Source: Turnera subulata
Lineage: Eukaryota > Streptophyta > Magnoliopsida > Malpighiales > Passifloraceae
Direction of reading: 5' to 3'
NCBI GenBank assembly: GCA_028386065.3
Contig: JAKUCV010001413.1
Location: forward strand, 102,549 to 166,548
DNA: 64,000 nt
Under the pieces are notes generated by a model. It made no database searches and was not told the origin of the DNA. It worked only from the letters and a program-made list of their open reading frames with translations. Shown piece after piece: positions 57,430-64,000 of the stretch; positions within the stretch are counted from its first letter, which is position 1, and each line of letters opens with the position of its first letter. Both the position numbers and the translations under genes were made by a program.

Positions 57430-57810
57430 CTCCCCCTTGATCCTATAGTCTAGACTTCCACCACTCTTCTAATGATTTTTTTGTGCATCAAACATCTTCT
57501 TTAACCAAAGCTCTTCAAAGTTTCCAACTCCAAAAGCTTCCTTCTTTCGTTGCATTTGTTCAGCTCCCCTGCAATTCTTGAAGCAAACTTCAAAAATATC
57601 TTGCAAAAAGATAACACTCAATACATCTCCTCAACCTGATAATTGACAGCAAGAAAAGAACACCACAAGGATGTCTGAAAGCCAAAACACGGAAAGCTTA
57701 GAGAGACAGATAATCCCAATGACTTTGGAAAACTTTACTCACAAAAGCTTCCAAAAGATACCAAAAACTCAAAGCTCAAAGGTCGGTAAGATCATAGGGC
57801 TCCGCTACCT

Positions 57811-58537
57811 TGTTAAAAGAATGATACACAAAAGCAGAGTTTCCTTTAGATAGGAAACAAACCAAAACAGATCACAAAGATGGAGTTTCTTTTTTATTAG
57901 GAAACTCACAATCAAAAGCTAAAAAATTGTTTCCCCTGATCAGGAGGAAACCTAAATATGTGGAGGAGGAAAGGAAATTCAAAGATTAATCCATTACAAC
58001 TCATCTCACTTATTACTTTATTACATATTTATAGACATAATTTGACACAAACTAGAACTCTCCAGAACTCTCTGTAAGTTAGAACTCTCCAGAATATTAG
58101 AATTCTCTAGAATTTTATTTATTTTTTTCTGCAACTTTCTAGATTGATCGTCAACTTTAACCCTTCACAAAGCCAAAGAGATTATAAAGATAGTGTTTCC
58201 TTTGTGTTAGGAAACTATATCCAAAAGCTGAAAGATAGTTTTACCAAAGACAGAGTTTTCCTTGATGAGGAAACTTCGAAAGCTAAAAAATGATCATCAA
58301 AGATGATCCTAAAGATGTGGAGAAGGAAAGGGTGTTAATCAATTCTAGCTCAATGATTTCGATTACATACATATGGTATTTATAGAGACTATTTTTGTAC
58401 AATACTGAGTACACGTTGATTATTTGACATCCACAAAATACTAAACAGAGTTCTAAATAAGATTCTAGAATTTTCTTCTAACTAAAGCTTTCTAGTCTGT
58501 TCTGGACTTTAACCCTGCAATAGGATCAACTCCAACA
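57811..58537 (-). repeat. TRIM LTR D/E composite
   Basis: Begins as type A/C (TGTTAAAAGAATGATAC, TTTAGATAGGAAAC) and ends as type B/E (GATGAGGAAACTTCG..GATCAACTCCAACA). No interior lies between them. A partial third segment near 58180-58240 repeats AAAGATAGTGTTTCC..AGGAAACT. Confidence 0.75.
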
Positions 58538-59084
58538 ATTATCTATGACGTAATCATTGGCGTCAGGTCCTCCAACCACTGCTCCTACCAACACATTCAA
58601 GTCCGGTTTTGGGCTATCAAAGTATTGTTTGCCGTCTAAGCATCCAAATTTCTGAGGATGATGATCAATGGAAGGTAAGGTTGACGCACGGTGATGAATC
58701 CTTTTAGGGTACTTGGAGCTGTATCCCACGATGTATGACATACGCTATGGATTGCTTCCTAGTATATAATTAACCTGCACCAAACTTAGTTAAGTATTCG
58801 TTTGCAGGTCTACATATTTCAGTAAACAAAAAATTCTATTCGAGTGGGTCAGTCCAAGGACCTCCAGTAAGTGCGCTTTACTAAACTAATATAATCTTAA
58901 GTAAAGGCTGACAGATTCTCTCCTTAGGGCTAGATCTTATGTTGAGTCTCTCCTTTATCGACTATTTTAAGTAAAGAACTTCCATCATTGATTAGTTTAA
59001 TCCAGAAGGACTCGAATTCGAGATAACCACCAGTGGGTATGCATACCTGGCCTCTGGCGACATCAATAAGCCTAGATGGACATC

Positions 59085-60530
59085 AATGCTTGGTGGGAGC
59101 GTCCTAATTTTAAGGAGATAATTATGGAGATGTGGAAGGAAGCATGCGAGAAATGGCTTGGTAGATTTCGACTCGTAACGAAATTAAGTGTTTTAAGGCA
59201 GTTGCTATCGCGTTGGAATATGGAAGTGTTTGGAAATTTGAGGATCAATATTAAAGATATGCAGATCAAGATAGATGAATTGGACAAATCAACAGATTAT
59301 AAAACTTTATTCAGTGATGAAATTGATTTATGGAGAGACTTAAAAGTTGAGTTGGACGTGAAAACAAAACTATATGAGAATATGTGGCGTCAAAAGGCAC
59401 GAATAAATTGGTGTAGACTTGGGGACCGCAACACCAGATTTTTCCACTTGGCGGCTTGCAATAGGGGTAGAAGAAATAAAATTGAGCAGAATGAAGTTGA
59501 TGGAAGATTGATTTGTGACCCCAAGGAGATAAAGACGGAATGCAGATCCTACTTTGCAAACCTATACAGCGGGTGTAAATCGCGCAGACCTTCCATTGGT
59601 TCGCTCCAATTCTGGAAATTGAACCATGAGGCTGCTACAGAGCTGGAAAAACCTTTTACTATGGAAGAATTAAAAGCAGCTGTGTGGAATTCCAATAGCT
59701 CAAAGGCGCCTGGACCCGACGAATTTAATTTCTCTTTCTACAAGAGATGCTGGAACTTAATAAAATTCGATGTAATTGAGATGTTTTTGCAATTTGGAGA
59801 ATGGGGCAGATTACCTAATGGTGTCAATACAGCTTTTATGACTCTAATAGCCAAGATGAAAGGGGTTGTCTCTCTTGACAATTATAGACCAATCACACTA
59901 GTAAACGGTCTATACAAAATTGTGTCAAAAGTCCTATCCTTGAGATTGAAAAAGGTGATGCCTGAATTGATTGGAAATCATCAATCTGCATTTATAGAAG
60001 GAAGAAGTATCGTGGAGAGTGCTTTTTTTGCTAATGAGGTAGTGACAGAATTAAAGAGAAGTAAACAACAAGCCATTGTTTGGAAAATTGATTTCAAAAA
60101 GGCATATGACTCAGTTGATTGGTGCTACCTCTTGCAAGTAATGAAGGCCATGGGTTTTGGAGAGAAGTGGAGAATGTGGATATTTGGGTGTCTCTCTTCT
60201 TCAAAGGTTTCTATCCTAGTGAATTGGTCACCAACGGTCGAATTTTCTACAGAGAGAGGACTTAAACAAGGGGACCCGTTATCGCCGTTCCTCTTTAATA
60301 TCGCAGTTGAAGGGCTGCCAAGCATATTGACCAGGCCTCGTAGTCTCAATCTGGTAAGCGAAGTTTCAGTATTAAATACGCCGATATCAATCCTACAGTT
60401 CGCAGACGACACAATACTATTCTCCCCTCCTGATTCACATCTTCTCCTTAACCTTAAAAGATGCCTCCGTATCTTTGAAGTCTTGTCAGGGCTGAGAATT
60501 AATTTTTTAAAAGTAGTGTTATCGGTGTAG
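59085..60530 (+). pseudogene. LINE reverse transcriptase
   Basis: RT core with KAPGPDEFNFSFYKRCW, DNYRPITLVNGLYKIVSKVL, KIDFKKAYDSVDW, GLKQGDPLSPFLFNIAVEGL and FADDTILF. All palm motifs are present. The frame ends in a stop at 60528-60530 after LRINFLKVVLSV, where active elements continue. No start codon belongs to the element because its 5' end is missing; the ATG at 59076 is host sequence. Confidence 0.9.
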
Positions 60531-60547
60531 GTTTGAAGTAAGCAGAG

Positions 60548-61063
60548 GTGGAACAGATTGCAGGTATGCTTCATAGTCGGGCTGAATGCTTTCCTGTTAA
60601 ATACCTCGGATACCAGCTTGGCGCAAATATGAGAAAGGTTGCTGCGTGGAAACCGGTTATTGATAAATTCTCTAATAAACTGAAGGCATGGAAAGGAAAA
60701 CATCTCTCAATTGGAGGCATGTTGACTTTAGTGAAGTCAGTGGTCAGTGGACTCCCTATCTATTATATGTCAATCTTTCGTGTGCCTACTGCAGTAGCTA
60801 AGAAAATCACAACCATAATGAGAAATTTTCTATGGGGGAGTGCAGACCAGAAAAAGAAACTATGTCTTGTTGCTTGGCGGAAGCTAGTTATTCCTAAGGA
60901 TCTTGGAGGTATGGGTATTATTGACCTTCAGATCATGAATCAATGCCTATTATTCAAATGGGTTTGGAGCTATACTAAGCCTGATGCAAAAGATTGGAAA
61001 ACACTATTGATGAATAAGTGTTGGGTCGGTCCTTCTTCACTTAGTCCGCAATTTAATTTTTAA
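60548..61063 (+). pseudogene. LINE post-RT thumb/connection segment
   Basis: Continues the LINE protein in another frame: FPVKYLGYQLGANMRK, KAWKGKHLSIGGMLTLVKSVV, FLWGSADQKKKLCLVAW. Ends in a stop at 61061-61063. Confidence 0.88.
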
Positions 61064-61090
61064 AAAGCCTCTTCAACCTGGAGAAATATT

Positions 61091-61783
61091 ATGTCGTCCG
61101 CTTTAGGCGATCAAAGGTGGATGCACCCTCTTATTGATGGATCAAGAATTCTGGTGGGTAATGGTGCTAATGCTCTCTTTTGGAATGACAGTTGGACAGG
61201 AAATGGTGTGCTCAAGGATAAGTTCCCTAGGTTATTTTCCATATCATTATGCCAAAATGATTCTGTGGCTGATTGCTTGGCTGAACGGGAAAACATGTCG
61301 GTATGGAATACTACATGGAGACGACCTGTGAGAGATTGGGAATATCAAAGTATTGATTTGCTCAAGCTTGATGTGGTGGGAATCACGCTGAGACAGGGGA
61401 CCATGGATCAAAGGGTTTGGAAGGATGATAAGGCAGGGGTATTCTCAATTCAGAATGGCAGAAGATTTATTTATCAAAGTTTGGAACTAAGGAGGACTAA
61501 ACCCTATCCCTGGTTAGCTCTTGCACCCTACAATGTGGAACGTTGGATTTGGCTTGTACTCAAATATGGTATCCCCACAAGGGATGCCTTACGATATCGC
61601 GGTATTATTACCCTTGCAGAATCCTTATGCCCATTATGTGAAAGACACCTTGAATCTAGGGACCACTTGCTGCTAACTTGCCAGGTATCTTGGAGAATTT
61701 GGTGCAGGTTTTGTCATTGGTGGGGTGTTCGATGGGCTCCCCCTCCGTTGCTTAAAGAATTCCTGATACAGTGGTGTTACTAA
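61091..61783 (+). pseudogene. LINE C-terminal zinc-ribbon (zf-RVT) segment
   Basis: ILVGNGANALFWNDSWTGNG, then WIWLVLKYGIPTRDALRYRGI and CPLCERHLESRDHLLLTCQVSWRIW, the Cys/His pattern of the plant LINE zf-RVT domain. Stop at 61781-61783. The remaining ~450 bases to the A tail are 3' untranslated. Confidence 0.88.
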
Positions 61784-63026
61784 GTCTTTTTCAACATAGC
61801 AGAACAACCTGGATGATTATTGGATTTTCGGCATTATGGTCTATTTGGCATGAGAGAAATAGAAGAATTTTTTAGCAGTCTTTTGCAGTTTTGGAGAGGA
61901 TTGTTGATCTCATCTTAGTCCACGCAACTACGTGGATCAAGAGCCAACATCCGGAATTCCCTTTTAGTGTGTCCTGTGTACTTGCAAACGCATCCACTAT
62001 CATCAATTGGAAGTGTCGGTATAGGAACCTTCATTTCCTGGAATACTAAGCGGTTTTGCTGCTTTCTCTGTCTATGCTTTATCTTTGTTTATGCTATTAG
62101 TAATATAGGGTAGTTATCTCAGTGACACCACATGCTTGGTCATCCACATGTCGTTGTACTCTTCTTTCTTATAGCTCTTGTTTTCCTCTGTATCATACTA
62201 CCATTTACAAAATAAAGCTCTCGTTTCATCAAAAAAAAAGATGGAGTGGCAACTACATTCCTACCACAATGAACCACTCTTCTGGGAGCTTCCAGGTAGC
62301 GAGCATATACAAGAAGAAGAAATGAATAGGAAGTTACATGTTGGATGTTACTTGATCCGGGCACGAATAGGAGCCCTCCCGCAAATGATTGGTGAAAATT
62401 AAGCTTGATGAAGTTCAATATGCACAACTTTTCCCAATAATTTTCTCCTTAATCAGAAAATATTTTCTTGGGAGTTGAACTCTATAATTTTGGAGCTCTT
62501 ACTTGTCTCAGAAGAAGTAAGCTAATAAAAGGTTACCTGGAGAGTATGAGAAAAATTTAGTAGGGGATTCGGGTAGTATTAAGCACACAAACTTGTCCGC
62601 ACTGAGAACGACTGTATTTGTTACAGAGGTACGCATTCCTGCCTGTGGATCGGAGCAGATTTAGTACACTGCAACTGAAAAAAGAATGGTGCATTGGAAT
62701 ATAGAAATGAAAGAAGAGTAAGTCAGGAGACAAGAAGATATATTACTAAAGAAAGAAGCATGTGAGTGCCAGCGTTTTTGGAGTCCCATCCAAATTGAGC
62801 AAATCCATAGTTCAACTGATCTACAGTCTTTGTGACATAGTCTTCATAATGGGAATTGTCTGTTGCCCTGAATAACCATGATGCTGCCCAAACGAGTTCA
62901 TCCTGTGATAGAATCAGATGATTTTCACAATTTTTGGTGGACATATAGATAGATATTTGGATGAACCAATAGGCTTGTAGCGCATTGGTACTCGATCTTG
63001 CAAGGAGCAACAGGGGTGAGGTCCCT

Positions 63027-63299
63027 TTTCGAGTACTTACCCATCACAAACAATTAATTCCTTGTATTTCATAAAATTTAATTCGGGTCAATAATATTTT
63101 TAGTCCTTGTGTTTATCGATTTGGACATTTTTCATCCTAGTATTACAAAACAGACATTTTTCATCCCCGTTTTGATTTTTCAGGACAATTTTTATTTTAC
63201 CTCGATTTTTTGAAAAAAAATCTTGACTTGTCAATTAAAAAATCAACACGTCAGCTATATGGGCCCACAATAAGCTGAAATCACGCAACCCAAATCACA
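63027..63299. repeat. Unassigned repeat-like stretch
   Basis: No gene. Contains TTTTTAGTCCTTGTGTTTAT and two similar CATTTTTCATCC blocks, resembling a common plant dispersed repeat. I see no ends. Confidence 0.35.
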
Positions 63300-64000
63300 C
63301 CAACCGACCCTTTTTTGCCTACGGGTTTTGACTGATTTAAACCCTTCAACAGCTGCACAAGCCAAGTGCTCTCATGAGCTGCCACTACTGCAGCTCGATA
63401 TTCTGCTTCTGTTGTGGATAAAGACACCGTTGGTTGTCCTTTTGCTACACTAGGAAACTGCTCCAGATCCGAGTTTAAAAACATACCAAATAGTTGAACG
63501 TCGGGTATCATGATCACCTGCATAGTCAGTATCACAGTAGCCAACTAATCTGCAGTGTCCACCTCTCTTGTATAAAATTCCATTATCAACTGTACCCTTG
63601 ACATATCTCAAGATTCTTCTGACTGCTTCCAAATGAGGCTTCTTTGGGTTTTGCATATACCGACTCATCACACCGACCGCATAGGAGATGTGTGGTCTTG
63701 TTTGAGCCAGATATATCAAACTACCCACTAATTGACGATACATCGTTGCATCTTCCAAATCTTTTCCTTCATGAGCACATAACTTGATATTTGGCTCCAT
63801 AGGTGTCGATATTGGTTTGCAATCGTGCATTCCAAATTTCTTCAGCAAATCTTTGCAATATTTCTACCGATGAAGAAAGATACTTTCTTATGTATGGTCA
63901 ATTTCAAGACCAAGAAAGTGCTTAAGCTGTCCAAGCTCTTTCATCTGGAAGCGAACTGATAAATTCTGCTTTGTCTGGAGAATTTTTTCTTCATTGTCTC
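63300..64000 (-). pseudogene. Ty1/copia RT-RNase H fragment (window edge)
   Basis: On the minus strand: [18 protein letters not shown], two stops (near 63890 and 63865), [49 protein letters not shown], then, after a frameshift near 63480, STTEAEYRAAVVAAHESTWLVQLL of RNase H. It is a different copia family from 1-17605. It continues beyond the window. Confidence 0.88.

Larger units (their letters stand above)
55500..58537 (-). mobile_element. TRIM-type array: five LTR units in one insertion
   Basis: LTR units A 55500-55884, B 56252-56582, C 57045-57429 and a D/E composite 57811-58537 are separated by short interiors of 367, 462 and 381 bases. Each interior begins (plus strand) with CTCCCCCTT (purine tract on minus) and ends with GGCTCCGCTACC(A) (primer site on minus). 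The whole array, not its parts, is flanked by ATTAT (55495-55499 and 58538-58542). No protein is encoded. A, C and D share one LTR type; B and E share a second, diverged type. This is a miniature LTR retrotransposon grown by recombination. Confidence 0.87.
59081..62238 (+). mobile_element. 5'-truncated L1-type LINE in the GH9 duplicate
   Basis: Starts within the linker before RT and ends in an A9 tail (62231-62239). The 7-bp duplication AGATGGA flanks it (59074-59080 and 62239-62245). It is antisense to the GH9 fragment. It differs from the LINE at 19604-23395 in sequence and in its better preservation. Confidence 0.92.
58549..63026 (-). pseudogene. Partial GH9 duplicate, split by a LINE
   Basis: Matches 50258-51540 of the GH9 gene: exon 7 part (58774-58549), exon 6 (split at 59080/62239), exon 5 (about 62642-62537) and exon 4 (about 62902-62747), including introns. 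It lacks exons 1-3 and the last ~36 residues with the catalytic Glu. The exon 7 frame keeps [12 protein letters not shown]. Its 3' end is cut exactly at the TRIM flank. It cannot encode an enzyme. Confidence 0.9.

Overview
The window is nuclear DNA from a flowering plant, most likely a eudicot. The evidence is spliced genes with GT/AG introns, plant-specific families (F-box/FBA proteins, a secreted GH9 endoglucanase, a FLOE/DUF1421 protein), and dense Ty1/copia, Ty3/gypsy-derived, TRIM, L1, hAT and SINE insertions. I could not determine the species. Roughly three quarters of the sequence is transposon-derived.

Layout. 1-19603 is a nest of one Ty1/copia family. A minus-strand copy (1-9582) carries a solo LTR in its gag with a perfect 5-bp target duplication. 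A decayed plus-strand copy (about 9939-17605) abuts an inverted LTR (17606-19603) of the same family. All this interrupts a minus-strand L1 LINE (19604-about 23395). An LTR-like remnant follows. At 24287-32535 lies a complete LTR element with about 2.9-kb LTRs and a TTGTC target duplication. Its 2.4-kb interior has no gag-pol but holds two open reading frames on the antisense strand, one behind a TATA box.

32536-43380 is gene space. It holds an 889-residue F-box gene made by an in-frame 1.2-kb tandem duplication, then a three-exon FLOE1-like gene. From 43405 a second F-box gene is split by a hAT MITE and a small LTR element, both with perfect target duplications. Removing the insertions leaves one open 403-codon frame. 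A later tandem duplication copied part of the MITE, the F-box gene and the LTR element, so the element now has three LTRs. 50156-52571 is a seven-exon GH9 endoglucanase that looks intact. Downstream are a SINE, an F-box pseudogene, a TRIM array with at least five LTR units inside one target duplication, and a partial GH9 duplicate split by a 5'-truncated L1. The window ends in a degraded copia fragment.

The likely functional host genes are the FLOE1-like gene, the GH9 gene and perhaps the fused F-box gene. The most unusual signals are: (1) paired copies of the palindrome AACATCGATGTT, 19-21 bp apart, in the copia leader; (2) the gag-pol-less LTR element with antisense genes; (3) the TRIM array; (4) the F-box gene split by two precise insertions and then partly duplicated.
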